Positions 52,784 through 62,496 of a stretch of 64,000 bases of DNA are shown here, in pieces. The translations under genes were made by a program, and so were the position numbers. Source of the stretch: Cytophagaceae bacterium (GTDB lineage: Bacteria; Bacteroidota; Bacteroidia; Cytophagales; Spirosomataceae); contig CANFVE010000007.1 in NCBI GenBank assembly GCA_947450365.1, positions 31,836 through 95,835 on the forward strand, written 5' to 3'. The number at the start of each line of letters is the position of its first letter. The stretch's first letter is position 1. Below the pieces are notes generated by a model. It was not told the origin of the DNA. It searched no databases and was given only the letters and a program-made list of their open reading frames with translations.

Positions 52784-54246
52784 CTGCCGGAGGACTTCTG
52801 ACTGGCTGTCCTACCCCAATCGGGTAAATCGATTTGTAGGGTGTCATGTTTTTCTCGCATTTCCTTTTTCAAAAGGTTTCGCATGCGGGAAATTTGCGCC
52901 TGAAGGCGTTTGTTTTTGGCCAAATTATGTTTTTCCCAAGGATCGGTTTTTAGGTTGAACAATTGGGTCGTTTGTACGCCATCGACATTGTAAAGAATCA
53001 ATTTGTAGCCATCTTTTGTTTTGATGCTTCTACTCCAATGTCCGTAAACGTTATAGATATTTTCTCGGACAGACGATGTGGGGTTTCGTAGAATCGGCCC
53101 TAGGCTTTTGGCCTCCACGATTTTTGGCGCTTGGATATTCATGTATTCGTAAATCGTAGGCGCGATATCGCTTAAATAAACGAAGGAGTTGTTTTTCGCA
53201 TTTTTTGGAATACCTGGGCCCGAAAAAATCATAGGGACACGAATGCTATGTTCATATAGATTTTGCTTTCCCAAAAGGCCATGCTGGCCCATGGCCAAGC
53301 CATTATCTCCCGCAAAAACAATCAGGGTATTTTCAAGCAAACCTTCTTTTTTCAGCGTGCTGATGATGCGTCCGATTTGTTCATCGAGCTCAGAAATCAT
53401 CCCGTAATAGGCCGCGATATCCTTTTTAATAGCCTCTTTTGTTCTCGGATGAGGCAAAAGATTTTCGTCCCGCACATTCAAGTCGCCGTCGTTAAAGGGA
53501 TGTTCGGGCAAAAAATTTGGGGGTAGTGTGATGTTTTTGGGATCGTAGGCATTTGCAAATTTGGGACTTGGACTACGTGGATCATGTGGGGAGGTAAAGG
53601 CTACATAGCAGAAAAAGGGCTTTTCTTTGGCAGAAGTACTGCCTAAAAAATCGATGGCAGTTTGCGCATATAGGTGCGAGGAATAGGTGTCGCTTAGAAA
53701 ACTTTTTTCTGTGGGATATTGACCCGTCGGATCAAAATGATTTACCCGGGGATGTTCCTGCCCGCCTTCTTTCGGAAAGTGCATGCCGCCAAAAAAGATA
53801 TGATCCGCCTGTGAAAACATTCGGGCGTAGGATTTTTTATCGCTGTGCCATTTGCCGGTGTGAAAGGTAGTATAACCCTTTGTTCGTAAAATTTCAGGCA
53901 GACTGATTAAGCTGTCGGGAATGGTACTGCCGTCGTTGGGCAATCGATTGACATAACGGCCGGTAAGTAACATGGCCCTGGAAGGAATACAGACCGCCCC
54001 TTGATGGCCGCCCATGACGTGTGCCTGTTGGAATGTTAGCCCATTTTTAACGAGCCAATCTAGGTTGGGCGTTCGAATCTCTCGATTTCCCAGGGAGCGA
54101 ATGGTTCGGAACGTTTGGTCGTCGCTATAGAGAATTAAAATATTTTTCCCATTGGGATTTGTTTTTGATGAAGCTTGTCCAAGCAATGTGCCCATAGGCA
54201 AAATAAGCCAAGAGAAAAGTAGCCATGCCTGAATCGGGAGCCTCAT
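52780..54246 (-). CDS. exported S1-family sulfatase, last gene of the planctomycete-type operon
   Basis: A 488-residue sulfatase. Signal peptide AWLLFSWLILPMGTLLGQ sets the start at 54246; an earlier in-frame ATG (22 codons upstream) lies within the preceding gene. Metal-site Asp residues are NILILYSDDQTF, the formylglycine motif Cys86-I-P-S-R (GAVCIPSRAMLLTG), and the second site VFAGDNGLAMGQHGLLGK. It starts 1 nt after the stop of the cytochrome-LRR gene, hence co-transcribed. The linked sulfatase is the best clue that the operon's substrate is sulfated. Confidence 0.93.
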   Translation of the reverse strand: MRLPIQAWLLFSWLILPMGTLLGQASSKTNPNGKNILILYSDDQTFRTIRSLGNREIRTPNLDWLVKNGLTFQQAHVMGGHQGAVCIPSRAMLLTGRYVNRLPNDGSTIPDSLISLPEILRTKGYTTFHTGKWHSDKKSYARMFSQADHIFFGGMHFPKEGGQEHPRVNHFDPTGQYPTEKSFLSDTYSSHLYAQTAIDFLGSTSAKEKPFFCYVAFTSPHDPRSPSPKFANAYDPKNITLPPNFLPEHPFNDGDLNVRDENLLPHPRTKEAIKKDIAAYYGMISELDEQIGRIISTLKKEGLLENTLIVFAGDNGLAMGQHGLLGKQNLYEHSIRVPMIFSGPGIPKNAKNNSFVYLSDIAPTIYEYMNIQAPKIVEAKSLGPILRNPTSSVRENIYNVYGHWSRSIKTKDGYKLILYNVDGVQTTQLFNLKTDPWEKHNLAKNKRLQAQISRMRNLLKKEMREKHDTLQIDLPDWGRTASQKSSGS

Positions 54247-54247
54247 G

Positions 54248-55702
54248 CTATTTCGATTTTTCTTCCACGCGAACCGTGTCGATTTCCAAGGGCCATTTGC
54301 CCTTAAATCCATTATCGACCATCACCCCCGGCTTCGCCTTTTTAAACAATGCGATGCCCGCGTCGCTGACCTTGCTTTGCCAGACATAGAGGTGCTTTAG
54401 CGATTTAATTTTGGCCAAAGTCGCTAAACCCGCATCGCTTACCTTTGTACCATATAGATTTAGCGATTCCAAATAGCGGAGGCCTTCTAGGGCGCTTAGG
54501 TTTTTATCCGTGATGTTGGTGTGATCTAGTGCAAGTAAAATGAGTAAAGGCATACTGGCGATCTGTTTCATAGTCGCGTCGCTAATCTTTGTTTTGCCTA
54601 ATTTGAGACTAACAATCTGTTCCTGAATATTCGCCAAACCCTCTAATTCTTTGTCTCCCAATCCTTGTGCATTCACTGCATTAACTTCTAAAAAGGGCTG
54701 ATCTTTTGCGCTTGGATTGACTAATAAACCTAGTTTTTGAAGGTCCTTCACATCCGATTCATCCGCCTCTGAAATCGACATTTTGAAAACGGGGGACAAG
54801 TATGGCCCTGAACTTTCTCCCCGACTGTAGCGGGCCAACAAGGTTTTAATTTTGGTATCTGGACTAGCGTCTTTCACCTTTTTCTTGAAATCCGCGCCTT
54901 CTTTCAACCACCAATGCAGTAAATTAATTTCTTCCTCGGTAAAACCCGGTTTGCCTTTTGGGGGCATGTGATGTTCGTCGCTCTCGGGCAATAAAAGGCG
55001 TTTTAAGATTTCACTTTCTTCCGGGAAACCGGCTTTAATAATAGCGCCATCCTCGCCTCCAGCGAGCAGAAACTCGGGGGAATCCATGCGCAATTTGCCC
55101 TTTTGTTTTTCGGCATTATGGCAGGACCAGCACTTTTGCTTGAGGACCGGTTGGACTAAATCCTGATAAATCAAGGCCGTTTGAATATTCGCTATTTTCC
55201 GAATGGCAGGTTCGCTCGCGCTGCCTTGTTCGGCACGTGGTTCCATCCCTACCCAGCCACGAATCGGTTGGGGTACATAAGCCGTCAAATAATCCGACCC
55301 ATGCGTTAAATTTCCGCCAAAATGTCCCGTCAGGGTAATTAATATGACTGAAATTATTAGACTCGGTTTAATCAATCGCGCCATCACAACATCTTGAACC
55401 CAGTATGCGGTCATATAGGCCAGGGCCCCCGAAAGGACCGCGACGGCCACGCCGAGCCATTGATGAAAAAGCAAGGTTTTTTCATCGTATTCGCCACTTT
55501 GAGACAATGCCCAACCCATCAAACAGGAAAAAACAGCACTGATAAAGGCCCAGAAAAAGACATAGGGCACCGATTTTTTGGAGGCAAAAAAATACTGAAT
55601 CACCGCGATGAGCAACATGCCGATGGGCAAGTGCACAAGCACCGGGTGAAAATGTCCAAAAAATAATACCCAATCTGAAACGGGAGCCTCTAAAATAACC
55701 AT
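54248..55702 (-). CDS. DUF2231 membrane domain fused to c-type cytochrome and leucine-rich repeats
   Basis: A 484-residue fusion. Residues about 10-140 are a four-helix membrane domain of DUF2231 type (FGHFHPVLVHLPIGMLLIA with conserved His, FFWAFISAVFSCLMGWAL, WLGVAVAVLSGALAYMTAYW). Residues about 170-270 are a planctomycete-type cytochrome with the haem motif CWSCH in LKQKCWSCHNAEKQKG and the axial Met region HHMPPKGKPGF. Residues about 345-480 are leucine-rich repeats (TNITDKNLSALEGLRYLESL, GTKVSDAGLATLAKIK). The start shares a TAATG with the beta-propeller stop. Probably an electron-transfer hub with protein-binding LRR; function not established. Confidence 0.88.
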   Translation of the reverse strand: MVILEAPVSDWVLFFGHFHPVLVHLPIGMLLIAVIQYFFASKKSVPYVFFWAFISAVFSCLMGWALSQSGEYDEKTLLFHQWLGVAVAVLSGALAYMTAYWVQDVVMARLIKPSLIISVILITLTGHFGGNLTHGSDYLTAYVPQPIRGWVGMEPRAEQGSASEPAIRKIANIQTALIYQDLVQPVLKQKCWSCHNAEKQKGKLRMDSPEFLLAGGEDGAIIKAGFPEESEILKRLLLPESDEHHMPPKGKPGFTEEEINLLHWWLKEGADFKKKVKDASPDTKIKTLLARYSRGESSGPYLSPVFKMSISEADESDVKDLQKLGLLVNPSAKDQPFLEVNAVNAQGLGDKELEGLANIQEQIVSLKLGKTKISDATMKQIASMPLLILLALDHTNITDKNLSALEGLRYLESLNLYGTKVSDAGLATLAKIKSLKHLYVWQSKVSDAGIALFKKAKPGVMVDNGFKGKWPLEIDTVRVEEKSK

Positions 55703-56772
55703 TAACCGATGCGCTCTAATTTAATGGGATACGTTTTTTGAGACGCCCATTGTGCTACATATAAATTGTGATCCGAATCCGCATATACATCGTGCGGATG
55801 GATGAACACCTTGTTCTCATCCTCTTTGTACTGGCGCTGTAAAATACCATTTTTGTAGATCGGCTCAGAACCACCTGGTGTGGAAACGACCTTCATGTTC
55901 TTGTCTAAAATTTGAACATAGCCAGAGCCCGCCCACGAAGCATCTGTGCTGCGGTAACAAGCCGCCACGAGGTGATCGCCATGCAAGACAGGCCGACAAA
56001 CAAATGAACCCGGAAGATGGTAGCGTGTGATGAATTTTCCATCTAAGGTATAGCGCTTAAAACTATTGTTCATGCGGTCAGTGACCAACAAAGTCCAGTT
56101 ACCTGGATCCCGCGTATCCACTAAAACCCCGTGGCAACAATTAAATTTGTCATCCGCATAGTCATTTGTTTTGCCTCCAAAATGACGAATGTAACGCCCT
56201 TTTGCGTCGTACTGAATAACATAATTAGCCCCATATCCATCAGCGACATAGATGTCCCCGTTTTTTGGATTTACGGCTGTTTCGGTCGGGACGAATTGAT
56301 GGGGATGGTCGTATACGCCGGTTTCTTTCGGGTATTCGATTTTAAAAATTTCTTTGCCTTTTAAGTCAGTTTTAATGACCTGGTGGCGTGTATTGTCGCA
56401 AATCAATAAAAATTGTTCGCCGCCTTCATTTAAAATCGTCAGTCCGTGGGCACCTGGATAGGTAGTTCCCCAGGCGTCTAACAGCTTACCTGATTTGTCG
56501 TAAATGAGGACGTTATTTTTTGTCTCATTGGTCAATAAAAATAAGCGGCCTTTGGCATCTTCTACCATTTCGTGGCAATCGTTCACGGGATTTTTTCCTG
56601 CGTCCAAAATGCCCCAATTAGGCACGACACGGTATTTAAAATTTCCATGTCCAAGGACAATTTCTCCGGGTTTTGGGGCTATTTTTTTCATGTTGGTCGA
56701 AGGTAAAAGCGATCCGCCCAATGCAAGTGAACTAGCTTTCAAGAAAGTTCGACGGGGTAAATGCTCATTCAT
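55702..56772 (-). CDS. Tat-exported six-bladed beta-propeller (NHL/SMP-like) protein
   Basis: A 356-residue protein with a Tat signal (PRRTFLKASSLALGGSLLP). The rest is six propeller blades with NHL-like repeats: CHEMVEDAKGRLFLLT, TAVNPKNGDIYVADGYGANY, HPHDVYADSDHNLYVAQW. Folded-state export through Tat suggests a bound metal or cofactor, or simply a requirement for cytoplasmic folding. Similar proteins in planctomycete modules are called 6-bladed beta-propeller without known activity. It lies 42 nt downstream of the DUF1549/1553 gene (a gap longer than others in this operon), and overlaps the next gene by 1 nt. Confidence 0.85.
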   Translation of the reverse strand: MNEHLPRRTFLKASSLALGGSLLPSTNMKKIAPKPGEIVLGHGNFKYRVVPNWGILDAGKNPVNDCHEMVEDAKGRLFLLTNETKNNVLIYDKSGKLLDAWGTTYPGAHGLTILNEGGEQFLLICDNTRHQVIKTDLKGKEIFKIEYPKETGVYDHPHQFVPTETAVNPKNGDIYVADGYGANYVIQYDAKGRYIRHFGGKTNDYADDKFNCCHGVLVDTRDPGNWTLLVTDRMNNSFKRYTLDGKFITRYHLPGSFVCRPVLHGDHLVAACYRSTDASWAGSGYVQILDKNMKVVSTPGGSEPIYKNGILQRQYKEDENKVFIHPHDVYADSDHNLYVAQWASQKTYPIKLERIG

Positions 56773-56814
56773 AGTTTTTCGGTTTTAAAGGTACAATTTA
56801 AGGAATTATTGGGA

Positions 56815-59598
56815 TTATGGTTTATTTATGCTCTCGTCTATGTTAAATAAGGTATTCGCCAAAAGTGTTTTCGCCACCAGGCGCGATGGCTTTGCCGGAA
56901 CTGTATTATCTGGGCAGAGGCGCAAAAAGGCCAATGTTTCTTTTGGGTGCCCGGCATAATAGGCCTCCATTTTGTCGTAAAACTGAAGTAATGCCCCCGT
57001 TTTTTTAGCCGAAATAGGCAGGCCGAACATGTCTTGGTAGGCCTTCTCGATGTATGTTTTTCCGTCAAGCTCAGGATATTTCCGTGCAAAAAATTGGGCG
57101 GCCTCGATGAATACCGGGTCGTTCATGATGTTCAGTGCTTGCATGGGTGTGTTCGTCCGAATGCGTCTGGATAAACATACATCTCGGGTACCGGCATCGA
57201 AGGAAACCATGGTTGGGTACGGACTGCTTCTGCGCCAATACGTATAAAGTGAACGGCGCCATTGGTCTTCCCCGTCACTTTTTTTCCATTGCATGCCACT
57301 GTAAGGGGCATTCCAGATCCCGTCTGGCTGCTCCGGCATCACGCTTGGGCCACCGAGTTTCGGGGATAATAGTCCGGCCCATTGCAATACCTGGTCCCGA
57401 ATCGCCTCTGGGCTGAGTCGAACCCTAGGCCCGCGGGTCATATACCGATTATTCGGATCCTTTTCGCGAATTTTATCGGATACGAGGGCGCTTTGTTGGT
57501 ATGTCGCCGACATCACCACATATTTCAAAAAGGCTTTCGGTTTGTAGTTAAACGTATATTGAAACTGATAGGCTAAATGATCCAACAAGCCCTGATTCAC
57601 CGGCGCTAATCCCTGACTTCCCACATCTTCAAGTGTTTCAGCAATCCCTGTTCCAAATAACTGTTCCCAAAAGCGATTTACCGCGACACGCGCCGTGAGA
57701 GGATTGTCTTTTCCGCCGATCCAGTTGGCCAGAGCTAATCGGTCCTTAATTCCGGAAGCCTTAAAGATGGCCGGAACGTCTCGGGCTACTTGGGGGCCGG
57801 GGTTCAACCAAGACCCGCGCGTAAATACCCGCGTTGGCCGAGTGAATTCACTTGGATTTTCCAATAATACGGGGGTCGTAACCTCCGGGGCTGATGAAAT
57901 AAGTCGTTGGGCGAGTGTATGAAATTCCGAAGCACGGAGGTTTTCTGGAACGCGTGGGAGCATCGCCCAAAATCCAATCGTCACCGTGGTCTCATCCGGT
58001 TTGGTTTTGGCATTCTGAAATTGCCACACTAAATCTTGTTTGCCGGGCAGCGAAGGCATGGGAAAAAAGGCATAGGCCCAGCCATTTACCCATTGGCCTT
58101 TGGGCTTTGCATATTTATCTTGTAAGGTGGTGTCTAATTTAATGCGGGCGAGTACAGGACCGGTTTTTGTGCCTTGGCGGATGGTCAGGTAGGTCGGTGC
58201 GGGCCCCCGATTTTTACAGGCGATCAAGAGTTCGGCTTTTCCGTTCATAGGAACGGCCTTAAAGCGCACGGAACCGCTATTGCGAACGGCTAAGTATTTG
58301 TTGTCGGCTAAGGCCCCATTGTCAAATTGATCCGCCCAATGGGGATGAATTTTCGGTTCAACAAAGCGGAACATCAGGTTCCATTCTTTTTGTACCTGAG
58401 CAGGTTGACCCCGTAAAAAGGTTTTCAGTGAATCGAGTTTCCCGAGGTCCTTTTCTTTGAAATGGCGGTAATAAGGACTATCGTCCGGAATATCCTCGTC
58501 GCGCGTATTATTGAAAAAAGCCATGAATTTATAATATTCCTCATGGCGAATGGGGTCATAGGGATGCGAGTGGCATTGCACGCAGCCAAAACTTGTCCCC
58601 TGCAAGGTTTCCCAGGTCGTATTCACACGGTCGAGAATCGCTGCGGTACGAAATTCTTCGTCCTCGGTGCCACCCTCGTCATTGTTGGTGGTATTCCGGT
58701 GAAAGGCTGTCGCCACATAATCCGATTCGCTGGGGTTTGGCAATAAGTCCCCGGCTAATTGTTCCTTGATAAACTGATTATAGGCTTTATCTTGATTAAA
58801 AGCCGCGATGACATAATCTCGGTATTTCCAAATCGTCCGGCCATCGTCCTTTTCATAGCCTTTCGTATCCGAGTAGCGCGCTAAATCCATCCACATGGAG
58901 GCCCATTTTTCGCCAAACTGTGGTGATTTCAAGAGCCGGTCTACTTGTTTTTCATAGGCGTCTTTGGAATCATCTTTGTCAAAATCCGCAAATTCCTGAG
59001 CACTTGGGGAAAGCCCGATGAGGTCGAGGCTGAGTCGGCGAAGTAGTTCGGCTTTCGAGGCCTTGTCGGCCGGGGATAAACCCTGCGTTTTTTGCGCATC
59101 TCGCACAAAATAATCGAGGTCATTTTGTTCCCATCCGCTTTGTATGCCTACGAAAGATAGGACTTGTTTCCACCAAGATCCTTTGGGAACGGAAGGGTTT
59201 TGCAAGGGTTGGTACGCCCAATGTTCCCCCCAATGAGCCCCTTCTTTGACCCAAGTAGTTAGGATTTTGACTTCCTCAGGGGATAATGCAGGCCGCTGAT
59301 AGGGCATTTTCTCCTCTGGATTTTGACTATGCAATCGCTGAATGAAACTTGATTTTTCGGGGTGAAAAGGGACAATTGCCGGATGGCCGGATTTCGTTTT
59401 TCCTAATGCCTCTTCTTGAAAAAGCAAACTAAATCCTCCTTGTTTTTTTACACCTCCGTGGCAGGAAATGCAATTTTTATTCAGGATCGGTTTTACCTGC
59501 GTACTATAATCCACCGTTAATTCCGCCGGCCGATCATAGAAATAATATCCCCCAAAGCCGGCCGCTAATATTCCCAGAAATAGCCATACCTGTTTCAT
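56815..59598 (-). CDS. PSCyt1-DUF1549-DUF1553 planctomycete-type cytochrome protein
   Basis: A 927-residue protein with an N-terminal anchor (VWLFLGILAAGFGGYYF). Residues about 35-115 are a PSCyt1 cytochrome (NKNCISCHGGVKKQGGFS, MPYQRPALSPEEVKIL). DUF1549 follows (about 160-370; QNDLDYFVRDAQ, RRLSLDLIGLSPS) and contains a second haem motif CVQCH in SFGCVQCHSHPYDPIRHEEYYK. DUF1553 is the C-terminal third (AVNRFWEQLFGTGIAETLED, RRIRTNTPMQALNIMNDPVF). DUF1501/1549/1553 pairs are extremely common in Planctomycetota and Verrucomicrobiota; in Bacteroidota they are less frequent. Predicted periplasmic; the redox partner and substrate are unknown. Confidence 0.95.
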   Translation of the reverse strand: MKQVWLFLGILAAGFGGYYFYDRPAELTVDYSTQVKPILNKNCISCHGGVKKQGGFSLLFQEEALGKTKSGHPAIVPFHPEKSSFIQRLHSQNPEEKMPYQRPALSPEEVKILTTWVKEGAHWGEHWAYQPLQNPSVPKGSWWKQVLSFVGIQSGWEQNDLDYFVRDAQKTQGLSPADKASKAELLRRLSLDLIGLSPSAQEFADFDKDDSKDAYEKQVDRLLKSPQFGEKWASMWMDLARYSDTKGYEKDDGRTIWKYRDYVIAAFNQDKAYNQFIKEQLAGDLLPNPSESDYVATAFHRNTTNNDEGGTEDEEFRTAAILDRVNTTWETLQGTSFGCVQCHSHPYDPIRHEEYYKFMAFFNNTRDEDIPDDSPYYRHFKEKDLGKLDSLKTFLRGQPAQVQKEWNLMFRFVEPKIHPHWADQFDNGALADNKYLAVRNSGSVRFKAVPMNGKAELLIACKNRGPAPTYLTIRQGTKTGPVLARIKLDTTLQDKYAKPKGQWVNGWAYAFFPMPSLPGKQDLVWQFQNAKTKPDETTVTIGFWAMLPRVPENLRASEFHTLAQRLISSAPEVTTPVLLENPSEFTRPTRVFTRGSWLNPGPQVARDVPAIFKASGIKDRLALANWIGGKDNPLTARVAVNRFWEQLFGTGIAETLEDVGSQGLAPVNQGLLDHLAYQFQYTFNYKPKAFLKYVVMSATYQQSALVSDKIREKDPNNRYMTRGPRVRLSPEAIRDQVLQWAGLLSPKLGGPSVMPEQPDGIWNAPYSGMQWKKSDGEDQWRRSLYTYWRRSSPYPTMVSFDAGTRDVCLSRRIRTNTPMQALNIMNDPVFIEAAQFFARKYPELDGKTYIEKAYQDMFGLPISAKKTGALLQFYDKMEAYYAGHPKETLAFLRLCPDNTVPAKPSRLVAKTLLANTLFNIDESINKP

Positions 59599-59601
59599 GG
59601 A

Positions 59602-61062
59602 TTATGCCAAAATGGGGTTAATGACCTTACCAAATACGTCGGTCAGGCGGAAATTCCGACCTTGGAATGGGAAGGTAAAGGATTCATGTTCGATGCCTAA
59701 GCAATGTAAAATAGTGGCTTGAAGATCGTAGATGGAGGTTTTCCCGTTGACAGTCGAATAGCCGAGTTCGTCCGTTTCGCCAAAAGAGAAGCCCGGTTTT
59801 GTGCCTCCGCCGGCCAGCCACATGGTAAAGGCGTCCGTATGATGATCGCGGCCAAAGAAATCTTGTGCTTTTCCTTCTCGGTTTTCTTGCATGGGCGTAC
59901 GGCCGAATTCTCCTCCCCAGACAATTAGGGTTTCTTCTAATAATCCCCGCTGTTCTAAGTCGATGAGCAAAGCCGAAATAGCTCGGTCCGTTTCAAGGCA
60001 TTTTTGGTGCAGGCCCCAGTCGACGGAGCCACTTTTACTTGTCCCATGAGAATCCCATCCCCAATCGAATAATTGGACAAATCGGACGCCTTGTTCGACC
60101 ATTTTTCGGGCCAATAAACAATTGTTCGCAAAAGCCTCTTCCCCAGGTTTTGTCCCATACAATTCATGGATATAGGCCGGCTCTTGGCTGATGTCCATGA
60201 CCTCGGGCACGGAACTTTGCATTTTGTAGGCCATTTCATATTGACCCATGCGCGCAATGGTTTCTGGATCGCCGAATTCATGGTAGGTTTCTTGGTTCAC
60301 CGCATTGATCGCATCGATGCTCGCTTTGCGAATGTCTGAGGACACGCCGGCTGGATTTTGAATAAACAAAACGGGTTCTCCTGCCGAACGGCATTGCACG
60401 CCTTGGTAAATCGATGGCAAGAAACCGCTTCCCCAGGCCGACTTTCCAGCATCTGGATTCTTCCCCCCTGATGCTAGGACCATGAAACTCGGTAGGTTTT
60501 CGTTTTCAGAGCCCAAGCCATAACTGACCCAGGATCCCATGGACGGTCGGCCCAAACGCGCGGAACCGGTATGCATGAGCAATTGGGCCGGGGCGTGGTT
60601 AAACTGGTCTGTATACATCCCCTTCAAAAAGGTGATTTTATCTGCCTGGGTGGCCAAATGTGGCATGTGGTCGGAAATCCAATGGCCAGCCTGTCCGCGC
60701 TGTGCGAAAGTAGCCTTAGGCCCTAATAAATTCGGGATTCCACGGATAAATGCGAATTTTTTGCCTTCGATGAGTTCTTTGGGGCATTCTTTGCCGTCAA
60801 ATTTAGCCAGCACGGGTTTGTAATCGAAGAGTTCCAACTGGGACGGTGCACCCGCCATGTGTAAAAAAATGACGGATTTTGCTTTTCCGAAATGCGGAGG
60901 GATTTTGAGGGAAGAGGGGTTGTTGGCGCTCTGCGTGCCACAACTGCCTACAAAAGAACCCATCGCCAAAGCCCCTATGCCCGTCCCAAGGCTACTTAAA
61001 AAGTGCCGGCGAGTAGCCAATAAGGCCTCTTTTTCAATCGCTTCTTGGAATAGCTTATTCAT
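59602..61062 (-). CDS. DUF1501 family protein (Tat-exported, sulfatase-like fold)
   Basis: A 486-residue Tat-exported protein (TRRHFLSSLGTGIGALAMG; also a cysteine SCGTQS that could be a lipobox). DUF1501 hallmarks: SVIFLHMAGAPSQLELFDYK near the N-terminus, HTGSARLGRPSMGSWVSYGL, LFDWGWDSHG and GGEFGRTPMQ, and the C-terminal YDLQATILHCLGIEH. The alkaline-phosphatase-like fold lacks the sulfatase Cys/Ser signature. It is almost always paired with a DUF1549/1553 protein, here 3 nt downstream, so the two form a complex or consecutive steps. Its start is 1 nt from the upstream MFS stop. Activity unknown. Confidence 0.95.
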   Translation of the reverse strand: MNKLFQEAIEKEALLATRRHFLSSLGTGIGALAMGSFVGSCGTQSANNPSSLKIPPHFGKAKSVIFLHMAGAPSQLELFDYKPVLAKFDGKECPKELIEGKKFAFIRGIPNLLGPKATFAQRGQAGHWISDHMPHLATQADKITFLKGMYTDQFNHAPAQLLMHTGSARLGRPSMGSWVSYGLGSENENLPSFMVLASGGKNPDAGKSAWGSGFLPSIYQGVQCRSAGEPVLFIQNPAGVSSDIRKASIDAINAVNQETYHEFGDPETIARMGQYEMAYKMQSSVPEVMDISQEPAYIHELYGTKPGEEAFANNCLLARKMVEQGVRFVQLFDWGWDSHGTSKSGSVDWGLHQKCLETDRAISALLIDLEQRGLLEETLIVWGGEFGRTPMQENREGKAQDFFGRDHHTDAFTMWLAGGGTKPGFSFGETDELGYSTVNGKTSIYDLQATILHCLGIEHESFTFPFQGRNFRLTDVFGKVINPILA

Positions 61063-61063
61063 C

Positions 61064-62434
61064 TTAATCCATGATAGGCCTCCCTTTGGTTTCTGGCAAA
61101 TAGATCACACCGACAATCACCGTGATCGCCGCCAAGGTAATCGGGTAAAAAATGCCCGAAAAATTCGAATGTGTCACAGCGCCTAACCATGTCGCCACAA
61201 ATGGTGCACAACCCCCAAATACGCCATTTGCGAAATGATAAGGAATGGATAGCGAGGTGTATCGAATTTTGGTTGGGAATAATTCCACCAAAAAAGCAGC
61301 GATCGGACCATAGGCCATCGCGGCAAATGTCACAAGCAGGCAGCAAATAAAGGCGAGTTGGACCTGACCCCAGCGGGTTAATTGCACCGCGCCATTCACC
61401 ATCGTTCCCTCAGCGCCTACGATGTCTGACATCCAGGCAAACAAGGGATAATAAAAAATCGCCGCCAAAGCCATCCCGCCTAACATGATCACCTTCCGGC
61501 CCACGCGGTCGGACAAGGATCCAAAAACGACGAATAAGGGCGTCCCAACGACCAAGGAAGCCGCGATGATTAAATTCGTCGTTACGAAATCTACTTGAAG
61601 TATCTTATTGATAAAAATTTGCGCATAAAACTGGCCCGTATGCCACACGACGCCTTGACCCACAATGGCCCCAAACATGGCTACAAGCATGAGCCGACGA
61701 TTTGCCTTCGACGCAAAAGCCTCCTTTAATGGATTCTCGGAAAGTCGGCCTTCTGCTTTTAATTTGGAGAAAAGTGGGGATTCGTGCATGTTCCGACGAA
61801 TAAAATAGGACACCACCACTAAAATTCCGGATAATGCAAAGGGCACCCGCCAGCCCCAATCGCGGAAGGCGGTATCGCCCAAGATGTTTTGGCAAATCAA
61901 CACCACGATAATACTCACAAAAAACCCGAGTGTGGCCGTGGTTTGAATATAGGCCGTATATTTTCCTCGATGCGCATCGGGCGCATATTCTGCCACATAG
62001 GTGGCCGCGCCTCCATATTCACCCCCGAGCGCGAGGCCTTGGATGATCCGAAGAGCCAATAGGATAGCCGGGGCGACGAGCCCGATTTCGGAATAAGACG
62101 GAATGAAGGCAATCGCGAAGGTGGATCCGCCCATTAATAACAGCGTGAGTAAAAAGGTATATTTCCTACCGATTCTATCGCCAAGTCGGCCGAATAAAAT
62201 TCCCCCAAAGGGTCGGGCGACAAAGCCCGCTCCGAAAGCAGCGAGGGTGGAAAGAAAGGCGGCGGTTGGGTCGTTTTTTGGAAAAAATGAAAGGGAAATA
62301 ATGGCCGATAGACTTCCAAAAATGTAGAAATCATACCATTCGATGACCGTCCCAACGGAAGAGGCCAGGATGACTTGCCATAATTTTTGGATAGGAATTT
62401 TATTATTATCGAATTCAGGATTCGTTTGCGACAT
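61064..62434 (-). CDS. MFS permease of the metabolite:H+ symporter (MHS) type
   Basis: A 456-residue transporter with 12 helices. MHS features: GTVIEWYDFYIFGSLSAI at the start, FGRLGDRIGRKYTF (motif A between helices 2 and 3), GLALGGEYGGAATYVAEYAP and the second-half motif SLSDRVGRKVIML. MHS members import organic acids, proline/betaine, shikimate or citrate-like solutes. It is the first gene of the six-gene minus-strand operon, directly facing the LacI gene. The solute is presumably the product released by the periplasmic enzymes, but it is not determined. Confidence 0.93.
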   Translation of the reverse strand: MSQTNPEFDNNKIPIQKLWQVILASSVGTVIEWYDFYIFGSLSAIISLSFFPKNDPTAAFLSTLAAFGAGFVARPFGGILFGRLGDRIGRKYTFLLTLLLMGGSTFAIAFIPSYSEIGLVAPAILLALRIIQGLALGGEYGGAATYVAEYAPDAHRGKYTAYIQTTATLGFFVSIIVVLICQNILGDTAFRDWGWRVPFALSGILVVVSYFIRRNMHESPLFSKLKAEGRLSENPLKEAFASKANRRLMLVAMFGAIVGQGVVWHTGQFYAQIFINKILQVDFVTTNLIIAASLVVGTPLFVVFGSLSDRVGRKVIMLGGMALAAIFYYPLFAWMSDIVGAEGTMVNGAVQLTRWGQVQLAFICCLLVTFAAMAYGPIAAFLVELFPTKIRYTSLSIPYHFANGVFGGCAPFVATWLGAVTHSNFSGIFYPITLAAITVIVGVIYLPETKGRPIMD

Positions 62435-62496
62435 AGTTAATGGGTTTTTCGAATTTGAAATTTAGTCAGGGGAAAGGAAATATCCCAATTCTCTCG

